Below are positions 1 to 10,770 of a stretch of 64,000 bases of DNA, one piece after another. Position numbers and translations under genes: made by a program. Below the pieces are notes generated by a model, which had not been told where the DNA came from, made no database searches, and saw only the letters and a list, made by a program, of their open reading frames with translations. This stretch comes from Pantoea sp. GD03673 (GTDB lineage Bacteria; Pseudomonadota; Gammaproteobacteria; Enterobacterales; Enterobacteriaceae), in the NCBI RefSeq assembly GCF_029844725.1, contig NZ_JAOCKJ010000006.1:372001-436000 (forward strand), written 5' to 3'. Numbering within the stretch: the first letter of the stretch is position 1; every line of letters starts with the position of its first letter.

Positions 1-2094
1 GGTCGCTGTCTGACGGCTGTTGAGATAGTCGATTGCCATCGCACGCGTCAGACGCCACTCGCCGACAGGCGTATCAAAGTGGGTATCGTTCAGCGAGCCT
101 TTCCAGCGCCCGGCCTGACGATCAAAGCTGCCGTTCAGCGCCAGCTGACCAGAGACCGGTTTGCCCTGCACATTGAGCTTCAGCTGATGCTGACGCTCGT
201 TGCCGTCCGCATTCAGCGTCAGCAGGCTGATGTTCAGCGCATCCTGCTTCAGCTGCTCGACGCGCAGTTGCAGCTTACCCGCCACCTGCTCGCCGGAGCG
301 GACGTCGCCATTCAGGGTGACGCGATTGATCTGCATCTGCTGCCAGCGCAGGCCACGGGCGTTGAGATCGGCCAGCAGCTGCGGTGCCTTCAGGGTGCCA
401 CGCGCTTTGAGGGTGCCGCTGACGACACCGCCCAGACCCGGCAGCGCATTGTCGAGCTGTGGCGCATCGATGCTGGCATCCAGATCCAGACTGTCGCCCA
501 GCGCCCCTTTAACATCCAGTTGGTTGCGTCCCAGTGCCAGCTTAATGCCCGGCACCGTCCACTGGTTGTAGCTGTTACCGCTCAGTGAGCCATCTGCGGT
601 CACGGCGTTCTGTTTCACATTCCCTTTCAGCTGGAGCTGCGGCACGCTCAGCTGCCAGCTGCCGCCATACAGGCTGCCCCGGGTGGTGATTTTGCCATCC
701 AGTCGCGCAGGCCAGTCCGGGTACTGCTTAGCGGTGTTGATCCCGGCCAGCGTCAATTCACTGCGCCAGCTGATCGCCTTACTCCAGTCCACCAGCGCGG
801 TAAGATCGATGTTGCCCTGCAGCGCAGCCACGCGCAGGCGATCCAGGCTGAACTGCTCAACGTTGCCTTTACCCGTCAGTGAGACCGTCGCCGGTGGCAC
901 AGACTCGCCCTTCACGGCGGTTTGCAGTGACATCACATAATCGGTGGCTTTGCCTTTGAACTGATAATCCAGGTTATCCGCCTGATACTGTACCGGACCG
1001 GTTAGCGGCCAGCGCAGCTGCGGGCTGGTGAGCTGCAGTGACAGCGGCAGTCCCGCCACCGCCAGCTGGGTCGTGGCATCCAGTTGCGCCTTCACCGGGC
1101 CTGAAAGGTTCAGCCCCAGCTTCAGCTCATCGCGCATCGCACCGTTCAGTTTCAGCGCCAGTTTTTCGCCTTTAACCGGGTCGGTGTTGACCGTGCCGTT
1201 CAGGGTGAAATCGACCGGCCAGTTATCCGCCAGTGTCGCCTGGCCGCTACCCTGGAGGTTGCCAAGATTCGAGTCCACTTCCAGCGTCGTCAGCTGCATG
1301 TGGCGATCGGCCGTGCTGGCTTTCAGAAGTAAGCGGCTGACGGAAATGTCGGTGTCACCGGTAATGCGCAGCTGTTCACCCAGAATCTGCTGCACCTCAA
1401 TATCCAGCGGCAGACGGAAGTCGGGCAACGCTGGCAGCAGGGGCTGCGCAAACATCGCCTGCAGCGTTTCACCCAGCGGTTTCTCCGCGGGATGTGGCTG
1501 CTGGACTTTCGGCTCAACCACCTCGTCATTGACCACTTTCGCCGCTTTCGGCAGCGCAATCAGCAGGCTTTGAATGTGTGTCGGGTTCAGCGTCAGCGCA
1601 CGATCCTGCCACTGCAGACCGGTTGTGAAGTCGAGCAGCGAAATCGCCGTGTCATCCACTTTGACATTGATATTGTGCAGACCAAGATGGCGCAGCGTGA
1701 TGGGATAGGGGGTGCTGAGGTTCGTGTTACCGCTCTCTTCTTCTGGCGCGGGCGCAGCCGGTGTCATCTTCTTGCTGTCAACGACCACGCTGATATCGCG
1801 CAGAGAGACATCGTTAACGCAGACGGAGGAGTGCAGCAGGCAGTTGAGATCCACCGCCAGATGGATTTGCCCGGCATCCACGCTGACGCCTGGCATTTCG
1901 TAACGCAGACCGTTAAGCGTCAGGTTACGCCAGCCGCCATCGACCTGTTTGATCGACAAACCTGGCACCCAGCGCGACGCGCCCTTCAGCACTAAATGCA
2001 GCCCCGGCGTCGTACCGATTAAAAATGCCACGCCGCCCAGCAGCAATACCAGAAAGATCAGAATACCGATCAGGACCTTTTTCCACAGCTTCAT
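1..2094 (-). CDS. tamB: Translocation and assembly module protein TamB (5' part, cut by window edge)
   Basis: The first 698 codons of a minus-strand gene that continues beyond position 1. The protein begins with a short basic segment and one hydrophobic signal-anchor (about residues 7-27), followed by repetitive beta-rich sequence, as in TamB/YtfN, the inner-membrane-anchored periplasmic partner of TamA. TamB proteins form a long hydrophobic groove and are implicated in outer-membrane protein assembly and phospholipid transport. The ATG overlaps the tamA stop codon in an ATGA (2091-2094), so the two are translationally coupled. No disruption is visible. The C-terminal DUF490 domain lies outside the window. 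Confidence 0.95.
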   Translation of the reverse strand, partial: MKLWKKVLIGILIFLVLLLGGVAFLIGTTPGLHLVLKGASRWVPGLSIKQVDGGWRNLTLNGLRYEMPGVSVDAGQIHLAVDLNCLLHSSVCVNDVSLRDISVVVDSKKMTPAAPAPEEESGNTNLSTPYPITLRHLGLHNINVKVDDTAISLLDFTTGLQWQDRALTLNPTHIQSLLIALPKAAKVVNDEVVEPKVQQPHPAEKPLGETLQAMFAQPLLPALPDFRLPLDIEVQQILGEQLRITGDTDISVSRLLLKASTADRHMQLTTLEVDSNLGNLQGSGQATLADNWPVDFTLNGTVNTDPVKGEKLALKLNGAMRDELKLGLNLSGPVKAQLDATTQLAVAGLPLSLQLTSPQLRWPLTGPVQYQADNLDYQFKGKATDYVMSLQTAVKGESVPPATVSLTGKGNVEQFSLDRLRVAALQGNIDLTALVDWSKAISWRSELTLAGINTAKQYPDWPARLDGKITTRGSLYGGSWQLSVPQLQLKGNVKQNAVTADGSLSGNSYNQWTVPGIKLALGRNQLDVKGALGDSLDLDASIDAPQLDNALPGLGGVVSGTLKARGTLKAPQLLADLNARGLRWQQMQINRVTLNGDVRSGEQVAGKLQLRVEQLKQDALNISLLTLNADGNERQHQLKLNVQGKPVSGQLALNGSFDRQAGRWKGSLNDTHFDTPVGEWRLTRAMAIDYLNSRQTAT

Positions 2095-3830
2095 AGTTCT
2101 GGCCCCAGTCCTACGTAAAATTGTAATCCATGTGTCTCGTCATCCCCGATGGGTCTGGCGATATCAAATTTGATTGGGCCCACCGGTGAAGACCAGCGCA
2201 CGCCGACGCCCGCACCGGTTTTGATGTTGCTTTGTTTGATGTCGTTAACCGCTTCGCCTGAGTCGACAAACACCGCGCCCCACCATTTTCCGGTCACGTT
2301 GTACTGATATTCCAGCGATCCGGTGGCGAGTTTAGATGCACCGGTCAGCTTGCCGTCATCATCGCGCGGTGAAATGTTTTTGTATTTGTAGCCGCGAATA
2401 CTGCGGTCACCCCCGGCAAAGAAGCGCAGATCCGGCGGGACTTTGTCGAAATCGTTGGTTTCGATCCAGCCAAGATTGCCGCGCGCCACAAAGCGATGAC
2501 TGTCGCCCAAAGTCCGGATCCAGACGTTTTGCGCCTGCAGAATCAGGAAGTCGACGTCAGATCCCCACGTCGTGTCCGAGACGTCGGCGGAATAGCGCTG
2601 AGAATCACCCCAGGTCGGCATCAGACCGCCACGTGAACGGGTGCGGTTTACGCTGACGCCGGGATAGAGCAGCATCGTGGTGTTGGTCACGCTGCCCTGC
2701 GTAAAGTGGTCCAGGCTCCAGCGCAGGTTAACGGCCTTCTGCCAGCCGCTGCTGCTGTCCCAGTTGCGCGACATCGCCAGCGTCGTGGTATCGGATTTAG
2801 TGTCGTTGAGATCGGTGCGCTTCAGACCGCCAGAGAAGGTGTAGTACTGCTCAAGCGGGCTTTTCAGCAGCGGCACTTTATAGCTGAGATCGACCTGCTG
2901 TTCCGGCGCAGACACGTAGGCGCTGGCCGCAAGACTGTGGCCGCTGTCGTTGATCCACGGCTTTTTCCAGGTGCCTTTCAGGCGTGGACCCACGTCTGTG
3001 GAGTAGCCGACGCCGGTTTCAATGGTGTTTTCGGTGCGGGGTGACATCACGGCACTCAGCGGCAGTACTTTGGTCTGGCGTCCTTTGCTGAATTCGGGCG
3101 CGACCACGACCGAATTAAACCAGCCGGTGGCCGAGAGGCGGCGATTAAGCTCGGCTAAATCGCGGGAGCTGTAGTAATCCCCCTCTTTGAACGGCACCAG
3201 GTTTTGCAGGTACGCTTCGCGAATCTGCGCCCCCTGGAACGTCACGTCACCAAAGCGATAACGCTCGCCGCTGTCGTAGTCAATATCCCAGAAGGCTTCA
3301 TGCCGCTCAACCGAGACGCCGAGCTGGCTTTTTTTGAAAGTGCCGTCGAAATAGCCGTTACGCAGCGCGAGATTAGAGAAGCCGCTTTTGAATTTGTCAT
3401 ATTGCCCGTGGTTAAGCTGCGTGCCTGGTTTTGGCCGTCCCTCTTTGACCCAGGCTTTATAATCGGCGTCGTTACGGGCATCGCCTTCGACCACGATGGT
3501 GCTGCCGCCGATTTTTACCGGTTCGCCGGGGGTGACATGCGCCACTAACACCGGGCGTCCCCCCTGCGCAGGCGCGGGGCGGGATTCAAAATCGATGGTC
3601 GGCTCATAATAACCGAGTGCGCGCAGCCCCTCTTTTATCGCAACAGAGACACGTGCGCGAAAACGCCCATCGTTAGAGACCTCATCGCTGCCGATGGTCG
3701 ACAGGCGCGCCCTGACATTTTTCTGGAGATCCCCGGTTAAGCCGTCTACCTGTAATCGCACGGTCGCCGCCTCAAGGGCGGGCGCGGCAAGTAGCAGGCC
3801 AGCTATGCAATAAACATAAAATCGTGGCAC
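2091..3830 (-). CDS. tamA: Outer membrane Omp85-family protein TamA
   Basis: 579 residues, close to the 577 of E. coli TamA. It has a signal peptide (cleavage near residue 21), three POTRA-like repeats to about residue 265, then a 16-strand beta barrel containing the Omp85 loop motif SIRGY and ending in GLGPEL like the E. coli protein. TamA sits in the outer membrane and works with TamB across the periplasm. The start is GTG at 3830, preceded by AGGAGT at a proper distance; no better ATG is available. It overlaps tamB by four bases. The usual divergent upstream gene msrA is missing. Confidence 0.95.
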   Translation of the reverse strand: MPRFYVYCIAGLLLAAPALEAATVRLQVDGLTGDLQKNVRARLSTIGSDEVSNDGRFRARVSVAIKEGLRALGYYEPTIDFESRPAPAQGGRPVLVAHVTPGEPVKIGGSTIVVEGDARNDADYKAWVKEGRPKPGTQLNHGQYDKFKSGFSNLALRNGYFDGTFKKSQLGVSVERHEAFWDIDYDSGERYRFGDVTFQGAQIREAYLQNLVPFKEGDYYSSRDLAELNRRLSATGWFNSVVVAPEFSKGRQTKVLPLSAVMSPRTENTIETGVGYSTDVGPRLKGTWKKPWINDSGHSLAASAYVSAPEQQVDLSYKVPLLKSPLEQYYTFSGGLKRTDLNDTKSDTTTLAMSRNWDSSSGWQKAVNLRWSLDHFTQGSVTNTTMLLYPGVSVNRTRSRGGLMPTWGDSQRYSADVSDTTWGSDVDFLILQAQNVWIRTLGDSHRFVARGNLGWIETNDFDKVPPDLRFFAGGDRSIRGYKYKNISPRDDDGKLTGASKLATGSLEYQYNVTGKWWGAVFVDSGEAVNDIKQSNIKTGAGVGVRWSSPVGPIKFDIARPIGDDETHGLQFYVGLGPEL

Positions 3831-4323
3831 CTGTACTCCTGTTAATCATGCCGGCCCCTTTTCCGCGGGGCACTTATTAATCATCTTTGCCCGCACTACC
3901 GCAACGGCAACACCCTCATCATAGCCGCACTTTATGGCAAACGGCGGCGCAACGCTGACATCTCAGTCAAATAACGGGGTATTGTCGGCAATTGGGGATC
4001 GCGATACAACTCCTGCGGGGTGGAATGATCAGTTCTGAATGGCTCACTCAGATAAATCCGAGCCGATAACCCGCCGCTCTGGCCGCAGATGCTGTCTGAT
4101 GCGGCGGTTTGCCCTCTGGCGGCACAATGAGCGCTCCTGCTATAATCTGCCACCACAGGCATTTCGCCTGTTTTCATTTCTGCCCCGACATCGCTCTTCT
4201 TGTCGAACAGGCGCAGACATTTTTGGCACGGATAGCTGTGTTTCACGGATAAACCAACTCTGTTTGCGCTTACCCACGCTGCCCAGGCCAAAAATGACAA
4301 GTGGATAACCCTTTGGATCTCAT
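3831..4323. other. Gene-free interval between tamA and ytfL
   Basis: 493 bp where E. coli carries msrA. Two overlapping frames (3932-4300 minus, 4039-4308 plus) are not recognisable and show no MsrA motif such as GCFWG. The segment contains a 7-bp GC-rich stem (4071-4077 with 4101-4107), a TATAAT at 4141-4146 and a long-range 10-bp inverted repeat (4218-4227 with 4287-4296). It probably holds the divergent promoters of tamA and ytfL and the ytfL leader. Confidence 0.6.
4141..4146 (+). promoter_or_regulatory. Candidate -10 box for ytfL
   Basis: Perfect TATAAT about 180 bp before the ytfL start. No good -35 hexamer lies 16-18 bp upstream, so the call rests on the -10 box and on its position ahead of ytfL. 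If used, it would give a leader of about 170 nt containing the 4218-4296 inverted repeat. Confidence 0.4.
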
Positions 4324-5646
4324 ATGTTAGATAGCTTACTTGTCATTCTATTGCTGATCGTCATCAGTGCCTTTTTTTCTCTGTCAGAGATATCGCTGGC
4401 GGCCGCCCGTAAAATCAAACTGAAACTGCTGGCCGATGAAGGCAATGTTAATGCGCAGCGCGTGCTTAAAATGCAGGAAACGCCGGGCATGTTCTTCACC
4501 GTGGTGCAGATTGGCCTCAACGCCGTTGCTATCCTGGGGGGTATTGTCGGCGATGCTGCGTTTTCCCCGGTTTTCAGCGGCCTGTTTAACCGATTTGTCT
4601 CGCCGGAACTGGCAGAACAGCTCAGCTTTATCTGCTCCTTCACCATCGTCACCAGCCTGTTTATTCTGTTCGCCGACTTAACGCCGAAGCGGGTCGGCAT
4701 GGTCGCGCCGGAAACCATTGCGCTGCGCATCATCAATCCGATGCGTTTCTGCCTGCTGGTAATGCGTCCGCTGGTGTTTCTGTTTAACGGCCTGGCGAAC
4801 GTCTTTTTCCGTATTTTCAAACTGCCGATGGTGCGTAAAGATGACATCACCTCTGACGACATCTACGCCGTCGTTGAAGCGGGTGCCCTGGCGGGCGTGC
4901 TGCGTAAGCAGGAGCATGAGCTGATTGAAAACGTGTTTGAGCTGGAATCGCGTACCGTTCCCTCTTCAATGACCTCACGTGAGAATATCGTCTGGTTTGA
5001 TCTGCATGAAGATGAGACCAGCCTCAAGACCAAAATCGCCGAACATCCCCACTCCAAGTTTCTGGTCTGTAGCGGTGATATCGATCATATCGTCGGGTAT
5101 GTTGACTCTAAAGAGCTGCTGCTGCGCGTGCTGGGCAATCAGAGTATGGCGCTGAACAGCGGCCTGCAGATTCGCTCTGCGCTGATTGTGCCGGACACGC
5201 TGACTCTCTCCGAAGCGCTGGAAAGTTTTAAAACCGCCGGTGAAGATTTCGCGGTGATCATGAACGAATATGCGCTGGTCGTGGGCATTATTACCCTGAA
5301 TGACGTGATGACCACGCTGATGGGTGATCTGGTAGGCCAGGGCATGGAAGAGCAGATTGTGGCGCGTGATGAGAATTCATGGCTGGTTGAAGGCGGCACG
5401 CCGATTGATGACGTGATGCGCGTGCTCGACATTGATGATTTCCCGCAGTCAGGCAACTACGAAACTATCGGCGGCTTTATGATGTATATGCTGCGTAAGA
5501 TTCCGAAGCGTACCGATTTTGTGAAGTTTGCTGGCTACAAGTTCGAAGTGGTGGATATTGATAGCTATCGTATCGACCAGCTGCTGGTCACCCGAATCGA
5601 TGAGCGCCCGCCGGTGCTGAGCATGACGAAAAGCGAAGAAGAGTAG
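4324..5646 (+). CDS. ytfL: CNNM/CorC-HlyC family membrane protein YtfL
   Basis: 440 residues. The N-terminal DUF21/CNNM domain has about four hydrophobic helices (roughly 1-25, 60-80, 95-120, 135-165), followed by a cytoplasmic CBS-domain pair (about 200-330) and a C-terminal CorC/HlyC transporter-associated domain (about 350-430). Family members are linked to divalent cation or polyamine homeostasis; E. coli YtfL has been described as a putrescine exporter. The substrate here is inferred. It stands alone on the plus strand and ends at a strong hairpin at 5734-5754. Length and domain order are normal. Confidence 0.93.
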   Translation: MLDSLLVILLLIVISAFFSLSEISLAAARKIKLKLLADEGNVNAQRVLKMQETPGMFFTVVQIGLNAVAILGGIVGDAAFSPVFSGLFNRFVSPELAEQLSFICSFTIVTSLFILFADLTPKRVGMVAPETIALRIINPMRFCLLVMRPLVFLFNGLANVFFRIFKLPMVRKDDITSDDIYAVVEAGALAGVLRKQEHELIENVFELESRTVPSSMTSRENIVWFDLHEDETSLKTKIAEHPHSKFLVCSGDIDHIVGYVDSKELLLRVLGNQSMALNSGLQIRSALIVPDTLTLSEALESFKTAGEDFAVIMNEYALVVGIITLNDVMTTLMGDLVGQGMEEQIVARDENSWLVEGGTPIDDVMRVLDIDDFPQSGNYETIGGFMMYMLRKIPKRTDFVKFAGYKFEVVDIDSYRIDQLLVTRIDERPPVLSMTKSEEE

Positions 5647-5733
5647 ACTGACTGAACCGGCGCATATACGGCGACCGTGAGGATGGAGAGCACTGTCCAG
5701 GTTCAGACTGACAAAAGGCAGGATAAACACTAA

Positions 5734-5754
5734 GGGCGCCACCGGCGCCCTTTT
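5734..5754 (+). terminator. Intrinsic terminator of ytfL
   Basis: Perfect 7-bp stem GGGCGCC/GGCGCCC with an ACC loop, followed by TTTTAATT. The T-run abuts the stop codon of the convergent ytfK gene. Confidence 0.85.
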
Positions 5755-5756
5755 AA

Positions 5757-5963
5757 TTAGTTGAACTCAAGCTTGAGACGAACGACCTGGCGGTTGATTT
5801 CTGACATCACGCTCAGATGCTGTTTGTCTTTGACGCGTGGGATTAAGACTTTCCCTTTATCGAACTCGAACGCGCCAACATCCTTGATGTACAACCTTCC
5901 TTTGAACAGCGTTTTTACATATTTCGCTATTTGTAGCGGATTATAGCGCTGGAAGATCTTCAT
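5757..5963 (-). CDS. ytfK: Stringent-response protein YtfK
   Basis: 68 residues, the same length as E. coli YtfK and nearly identical at the start ([10 protein letters not shown]) and across the central [12 protein letters not shown] stretch. In E. coli, YtfK binds SpoT and tips it toward (p)ppGpp synthesis under phosphate or fatty-acid starvation. Small soluble DUF1107 protein without signal peptide. It is convergent with ytfL, whose terminator ends at its stop codon, and divergent from ytfJ. Confidence 0.95.
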   Translation of the reverse strand: MKIFQRYNPLQIAKYVKTLFKGRLYIKDVGAFEFDKGKVLIPRVKDKQHLSVMSEINRQVVRLKLEFN

Positions 5964-6278
5964 GCTGACTAACTCCTGTACATTTTTAAAGCACGCTTCG
6001 CTGTTTCCAAATTTGGCTCCAGCCCATGAAGCGCGAATACGCGATAACTATAGAACACTCAAACCGACTGGTGTTCCGAAAAGTGAATTTTTTTACTGAA
6101 TTGACACATCATTACAGAACACTCTGTTATCAGGCTCACACAACACAGTATAAACCTTCATTGGTTAAGGAATTGTGGCGGCCATAACAAACCTGACACC
6201 TTTCCAGGACAGGCGCATCATCCCTGCTTACTATTGCAGTAAAATGACTGACTGGTCTGATCACTTAAGGAAATAGCA
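5964..6278. other. Divergent ytfK/ytfJ regulatory interval
   Basis: 315 bp, AT-rich, no credible gene. It should hold the ytfK promoter (possible TATAGT on the minus strand at 6047-6052, no good -35, compatible with activator dependence) and the ytfJ promoter. I could not place a convincing PhoB box. Confidence 0.6.
6101..6130 (+). promoter_or_regulatory. Candidate sigma-70 promoter of ytfJ
   Basis: Perfect -35 TTGACA (6101-6106), 18-bp spacer, -10 TGTTAT (6125-6130). It lies about 150 bp before ytfJ on the same strand. Confidence 0.5.
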
Positions 6279-6836
6279 ATGCGAAATATTCTGGCAGCTG
6301 CGGCGTTGTCTTTACTGATACCGGCAAGCGTGATGGCCCATAACCTCAGACAGGAGGTGCGGGTCCCCCCCGTTGGGGTCAATGATAAAGGCGAACTGTT
6401 ATTACAGCAGGAGAAGTTTAGCTATAAAAACTGGAATAGCGCGCAGCTCAGTGGAAAAGTTCGCGTAGTCCAGCATATTGCCGGTCGCTCATCCGCTAAA
6501 GAGATGAACGCGGCGTTGATTGAGGCGATCAAAGCGGCGAAGCTGCCGCACGACCGCTATCAGACCACCACTATCGTGAACACCGATGATGCTATCCCGG
6601 GGACGGGCATGTTTGTGCGCAGCAGCGTCGAAACCAACAAGCAGCAGTATCCGTGGTCGCAATTTGTCATCGACAGCAAGGGCAATGTGCAGCATGCCTG
6701 GCAGTTACAGCCTGCCGGTTCTGCCATTGTGGTGCTGGATAAACAGGGCAACGTGAAATTTGTGAAGGATGGGTCGCTGACGCAGGATGAAGTGACAAAA
6801 GTGATGGCGCTGGTCACCTCACTGCTGAAGGAATAA
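6279..6836 (+). CDS. ytfJ: Periplasmic protein YtfJ
   Basis: 185 residues with a clear signal peptide (cleavage near SVMA, residue 20) and a compact soluble domain, matching the YtfJ family (about 184 residues in E. coli). YtfJ proteins are thioredoxin-like in fold, but I see no CxxC pair, so redox activity is unlikely; the function is not established. The ATG follows AAGGAAATAGCA, a good SD. It is convergent with cysQ. Confidence 0.92.
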   Translation: MRNILAAAALSLLIPASVMAHNLRQEVRVPPVGVNDKGELLLQQEKFSYKNWNSAQLSGKVRVVQHIAGRSSAKEMNAALIEAIKAAKLPHDRYQTTTIVNTDDAIPGTGMFVRSSVETNKQQYPWSQFVIDSKGNVQHAWQLQPAGSAIVVLDKQGNVKFVKDGSLTQDEVTKVMALVTSLLKE

Positions 6837-6903
6837 CCGCTGACACACCGGCGGCAGGAGGATCGCACGCCGGGGTGTCAGAGGATGGCAGGCTTCGCCA
6901 GCC

Positions 6904-7647
6904 TTAAAACAATGAGACGCGGAAGCCAGGATTAAGGAAGGATTCACGCGGCGCGTAGTCCAGCGTTTTTCCCTGCCAGTCGTGTACATGCGCGCCTGCG
7001 GCCATCGCAACAGCATGGCCTGCGCCGGTATCCCAGATGTTAGTTGGCCCGAAACGGGGATAGAGCTGGGCTTTACCTTCCGCCACCAGGCAGAACTTCA
7101 GCGAAGAGCCGGTTGCAACGGTCTGATGCTCACCCAGTTGCTTCAGGTACTCTTTCATCTCCTCGTCGTCGCCATGGGAACGGCTGACGACCACCAGCGG
7201 AGGACGCGCGTCACGGGCATGAATCTGCTCGCGCTGACCGCCCTCCTCTTTCCATGCTTTGCCGTCTGCAGCGGAGTACATGACGTCCAGCACCGGCGCA
7301 TAAACCACGCCCATCACCGGCTTGCCCGCGTCAATCAGCGCAATGTTGACGGTAAATTCGCCGTTGCGTTTGATGAACTCTTTGGTGCCATCCAGCGGAT
7401 CGACCAGCCAGTAACGCTGCCAGTGCTGACGCACCTCCCAGGCGGCGGGATCTTCTTCTGACAGCACCGGGATCTCAGGCGAGAGCTGTTTCAGGCCCTT
7501 CATGATGACGTCATGCGCCGCGATATCGGCGGCGGTCACCGGTGAATCGTCCGATTTGTGAGAAACGTCAAGCGGCGCGGCACCGTTATAGACCTGCATA
7601 ATCGCGTCGCCCGCTTCGCGTGCCAGTTGGCAGATTTGCTCTAACAT
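6904..7647 (-). CDS. cysQ: 3'(2'),5'-bisphosphate nucleotidase CysQ
   Basis: 247 residues, the normal length. CysQ removes the 3' phosphate from PAP/PAPS made during sulfate assimilation. The inositol-monophosphatase-fold metal ligands are visible: EED at 64-66, DPLDGTKEF at 83-91 and [14 protein letters not shown] near 205. Soluble or peripheral inner-membrane enzyme. It is divergent from cpdB, another nucleotide-3'-phosphate enzyme, as in E. coli. Confidence 0.96.
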   Translation of the reverse strand: MLEQICQLAREAGDAIMQVYNGAAPLDVSHKSDDSPVTAADIAAHDVIMKGLKQLSPEIPVLSEEDPAAWEVRQHWQRYWLVDPLDGTKEFIKRNGEFTVNIALIDAGKPVMGVVYAPVLDVMYSAADGKAWKEEGGQREQIHARDARPPLVVVSRSHGDDEEMKEYLKQLGEHQTVATGSSLKFCLVAEGKAQLYPRFGPTNIWDTGAGHAVAMAAGAHVHDWQGKTLDYAPRESFLNPGFRVSLF

Positions 7648-7940
7648 TTTTCACCTCGTTGTGTCTGTCTGCTGTGAGATCGGTTCACCCCAGCTAGAGA
7701 CATTTTAGCAGTTCAGCCTGCCGTGCTCATTCTCAGGCGGGCTTTCCCATCAATTTATAGATATATCAATACCATAGTTACCCGTTTATCGCCACGCCTG
7801 CGCCGCTGCGCCACCGTCGTATCAGAACAGGCCGCTCACCGATGCGCCAAAACGTTATATCCATCACGATTTAAAATGACTATCTGTCATGCTTTTACAT
7901 TATTTTGAGAGCCTTAATTTAATTTGCAGCAGGAGCAAGC

Positions 7941-9884
7941 ATGTTTAAGCCCGGAATGATGTTACTGGCCCTGAGCGTTTCCATCGCCACACAGGCCGCA
8001 ACGGTGGATTTACGCGTACTGGAAACCACCGATCTGCACAGCAATATGATGGATTTCGACTACTACAAAGACACGCCAACCGAGAAGTTTGGTTTGGTGC
8101 GAACCGCCACGCTGATCCACGCCGCACGCAATGAAGTGAAAAACAGCCTGCTGGTCGATAACGGCGACATCATTCAGGGCAGCCCGCTGGGCGACTACAT
8201 GGCGGCAAAGGGATTGCGTGAAGGGGAAATCCATCCGGTCTTCAAGGCGCTCAACACGCTGGATTACAGCGTAGGTAACCTCGGCAATCATGAATTCAAT
8301 TATGGCCTGCCCTACCTGAAAAAAGCGCTGGCGGGTGCCCGCTTTCCTTATGTGAATGCCAACGTGATTGATGTGAAGAGCGGTAAGCCGCTGTTTACGC
8401 CTTACCTCATCAAATCCACTACGGTGATAGATCGCGAGGGCAAAACGCAGACCCTGAAGATTGGCTACATCGGTTTTGTGCCGCCGCAGATCATGGTGTG
8501 GGATAAAGCCAACCTGCAGGGCAAGGTGCGTGTCGATGACATCACCGAGACGGCACGCCGCTACGTGCCTGAGATGCGTGCGCAGGGGGCCGATGTGATC
8601 ATTGCTATTCCCCACTCCGGTCTGAGCAGCGAGCCCTGGCACACAATGGCAGAGAATTCGGTTTACTATCTCAGCCAGGTGGAAGGCATCAACGCTATCC
8701 TGTTTGGCCATGCGCATGCGGTCTTCCCCAGCAAGGAATTTGCCAGCATCAGGGGCGCAGACATCGCTAACGGCACGCTGAACGGAATTCCGGCGGTGAT
8801 GCCCGGCATGTGGGGCGATCATCTGGGGGTGGTAGACCTGGTGCTGAACAATGAGGGCGGACGCTGGCAGGTGAGCAGCGGCAAAGCCGAGGCGAGGCCA
8901 GTCTACGACATCGCCGCGAAGAAATCGCTGGCCGCCGAGGATCCGGCGCTGGTGAAGGTGCTGGCTGACGATCACCGTGCAACGCGGGAGTTTGTGGCAA
9001 AACCCATCGGTAAGTCCGCTGACGTGATGTACAGCTATCTGTCGCTGGTCCAGGACGACCCCACAGTGCAGATCGTCAATAATGCACAGCGTGCCTATGT
9101 GGAGCACTTTATACAGGGCGATCCGGATCTGGGCCGCCTGCCGGTGCTCTCTGCTGCTGCGCCGTTTAAAGCAGGCGGACGTAAAAACGATCCGTCCAGC
9201 TATACCGAAGTGGAGAAAGGCGCGCTGACCTTCCGTAACGCTGCCGATCTCTATCTTTATCCCAATACGCTGGTGGTGATGAAAGTCACCGGTGCGCAGG
9301 TAAAAGAGTGGCTGGAGTGCTCAGCGGGCCAGTTTAACCAGATCGATCCGCACAGCCCTGAAACGCAGTCGCTGATCAACTGGGATTTCCGCACCTATAA
9401 CTTTGATGTGATTGATGGGGTGAATTACCAGATTGATGTGACCCAGCCCGCACGCTACGACGCGGAGTGCAAGCTGATCCACCCTGACGCTTCACGTATC
9501 CGTCAGCTTAGCTGGCAGGGTAAGCCCGTCGATCCGAAGGCTGTTTTCCTGGTCGCGACCAATAACTACCGTGCCTATGGCGGCAAGTTTGCTGGCACCG
9601 GCGATAAGTCCATCGCCTTTGCTTCGCCGGATGAGAACCGCGCTGTGGTTGCGGCTTATATCAGTGCTGAAACCAAAGCACACGGTGCAGTTCAGCCAAA
9701 GGCGGACAATAACTGGCGTCTGGCCCCGATTACTTCATCGACCCCGCTCGATATCCAGTTTGAAACGGCACCGGGGGATAAAGCGACCGGATTTATTCAG
9801 CAACATGCGCAGTATCCGCTTCAGCCCAAAGGGACAGATGCGATCGGCTTTGCGCTATGGCAGGTAAATTTACAGCAGAAATAA
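7941..9884 (+). CDS. cpdB: 2',3'-cyclic-nucleotide 2'-phosphodiesterase/3'-nucleotidase CpdB
   Basis: 647 residues, identical in length to E. coli CpdB. Signal peptide (cleavage near residue 19), then a calcineurin-like metallophosphatase domain with ETTDLHSNM (28-36), NGD, GNHEF and GHAHAVFP motifs, and a C-terminal 5'-nucleotidase substrate-binding domain. The periplasmic enzyme scavenges nucleosides from extracellular nucleotides. The ATG follows AGGAGCAAGC. It ends convergently with fklB; the ytfH, ytfG, ytfF, ytfE and cycA genes that intervene in E. coli are absent. Confidence 0.96.
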   Translation: MFKPGMMLLALSVSIATQAATVDLRVLETTDLHSNMMDFDYYKDTPTEKFGLVRTATLIHAARNEVKNSLLVDNGDIIQGSPLGDYMAAKGLREGEIHPVFKALNTLDYSVGNLGNHEFNYGLPYLKKALAGARFPYVNANVIDVKSGKPLFTPYLIKSTTVIDREGKTQTLKIGYIGFVPPQIMVWDKANLQGKVRVDDITETARRYVPEMRAQGADVIIAIPHSGLSSEPWHTMAENSVYYLSQVEGINAILFGHAHAVFPSKEFASIRGADIANGTLNGIPAVMPGMWGDHLGVVDLVLNNEGGRWQVSSGKAEARPVYDIAAKKSLAAEDPALVKVLADDHRATREFVAKPIGKSADVMYSYLSLVQDDPTVQIVNNAQRAYVEHFIQGDPDLGRLPVLSAAAPFKAGGRKNDPSSYTEVEKGALTFRNAADLYLYPNTLVVMKVTGAQVKEWLECSAGQFNQIDPHSPETQSLINWDFRTYNFDVIDGVNYQIDVTQPARYDAECKLIHPDASRIRQLSWQGKPVDPKAVFLVATNNYRAYGGKFAGTGDKSIAFASPDENRAVVAAYISAETKAHGAVQPKADNNWRLAPITSSTPLDIQFETAPGDKATGFIQQHAQYPLQPKGTDAIGFALWQVNLQQK

Positions 9885-9892
9885 GGCGGGAG

Positions 9893-9921
9893 AAAACGCT
9901 GCAACCGGCGTGGTTGCAGCG
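9893..9921 (-). terminator. Intrinsic terminator of fklB
   Basis: 10-bp stem CGCTGCAACC/GGTTGCAGCG (9897-9906, 9912-9921). On the minus strand it is followed by TTTT, so it serves mainly fklB and lies between convergent fklB and cpdB. Confidence 0.75.
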
Positions 9922-9929
9922 TCCGGCGA

Positions 9930-10550
9930 TTACAGAATTTCCAGCAGTTCAACTTCGAAGATCAGGGTGCTGAAGGGTGGGATAGAGGCACCCGCACCGC
10001 GCTCGCCATACGCGAGGCTCTGTGGGATAACCAGTTCCCATTTTGAGCCAACCGGCATCAGAGTCAGTGCTTCGATCCAGCCAGGAATAACACCGCTTAC
10101 CGGGAATTCCGCTGGTTCGCCACGGGCAACCGAGCTGTCGAACACGCTGCCGTCGATCAGTTTACCGGTGTAGTGAACACGTACGCGATCCTGACGTGAT
10201 GGGATTGGACCGTCCCCCTGCGTAATCACGCTGAACTGCAGGCCTGACTCAGTACTGCTCACGCCTTCACGCTGTGCATGTTCCTGCAGGAACGCCTGGC
10301 CTTCTGCTGCCATGGCTTCGGTGCGCTCACGACGCACGCCTTCAGCGCGTTCGTGCACTTCACGCAGTGCGCGATGAACCACATCAACCGGTACGGCCGG
10401 CGAGTTCCCTTCCAGCGCGTCGCGCAGACCCGCGAGCAGTGCTTCTGGTTGCAGACCCTGCAGACCAGATTCCAGCAACTGCTGGCCAACCTGTAAACCA
10501 ATACCGTAACTTGCTTGTGCTTCGACGCTGTCGAAAGAAGGGGTAGTCAT
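9930..10550 (-). CDS. fklB: FKBP-type peptidyl-prolyl cis-trans isomerase FklB
   Basis: 206 residues starting MTTPSFDSV, matching E. coli FklB (FKBP22) in length and sequence. An N-terminal helical dimerisation region is followed by an FKBP domain from about residue 115, with [17 protein letters not shown] and YGERGAG motifs. The reading frame is open to 10694, but the start at 10550 is chosen from the homologue; the extra 48 residues have no resemblance to the family. Cytoplasmic, as no signal peptide is present. Confidence 0.95.
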   Translation of the reverse strand: MTTPSFDSVEAQASYGIGLQVGQQLLESGLQGLQPEALLAGLRDALEGNSPAVPVDVVHRALREVHERAEGVRRERTEAMAAEGQAFLQEHAQREGVSSTESGLQFSVITQGDGPIPSRQDRVRVHYTGKLIDGSVFDSSVARGEPAEFPVSGVIPGWIEALTLMPVGSKWELVIPQSLAYGERGAGASIPPFSTLIFEVELLEIL

Positions 10551-10770
10551 CTTCGTTCCTTTCACTCTCGGATAAATTCGAACCGGCAGCATAGCAGCGC
10601 AGGCCGCTGGCGTAAAATGCCCTGCGTCGCAGATGACTTTTACTGATGAAAGAGAAACAATAGAGCCGTCAAATTTATCAATGCTGGCAGGCACTTCGCG
10701 CCGGTATTGCCCATACTATAACTATCGACGGGGATTACCCCGTCTGTAGTACCTGAATAAGAGAGCAAAC

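Noticed and set aside
3932..4300. 122-residue minus-strand frame between tamA and ytfL (possible msrA remnant)
   Set aside because: No MsrA motif, no signal or domain, and an overlapping plus-strand frame of similar quality; treated as non-coding.
5964..6278. PhoB box controlling ytfK
   Set aside because: Expected from E. coli, but only a partial half-site (TGTCA) is visible; too weak to report.
8010..9107. Long minus-strand frame opposite cpdB (365 codons)
   Set aside because: Antisense shadow of a fully conserved gene in high-GC DNA; composition is His/Arg/Gln-rich without any domain.
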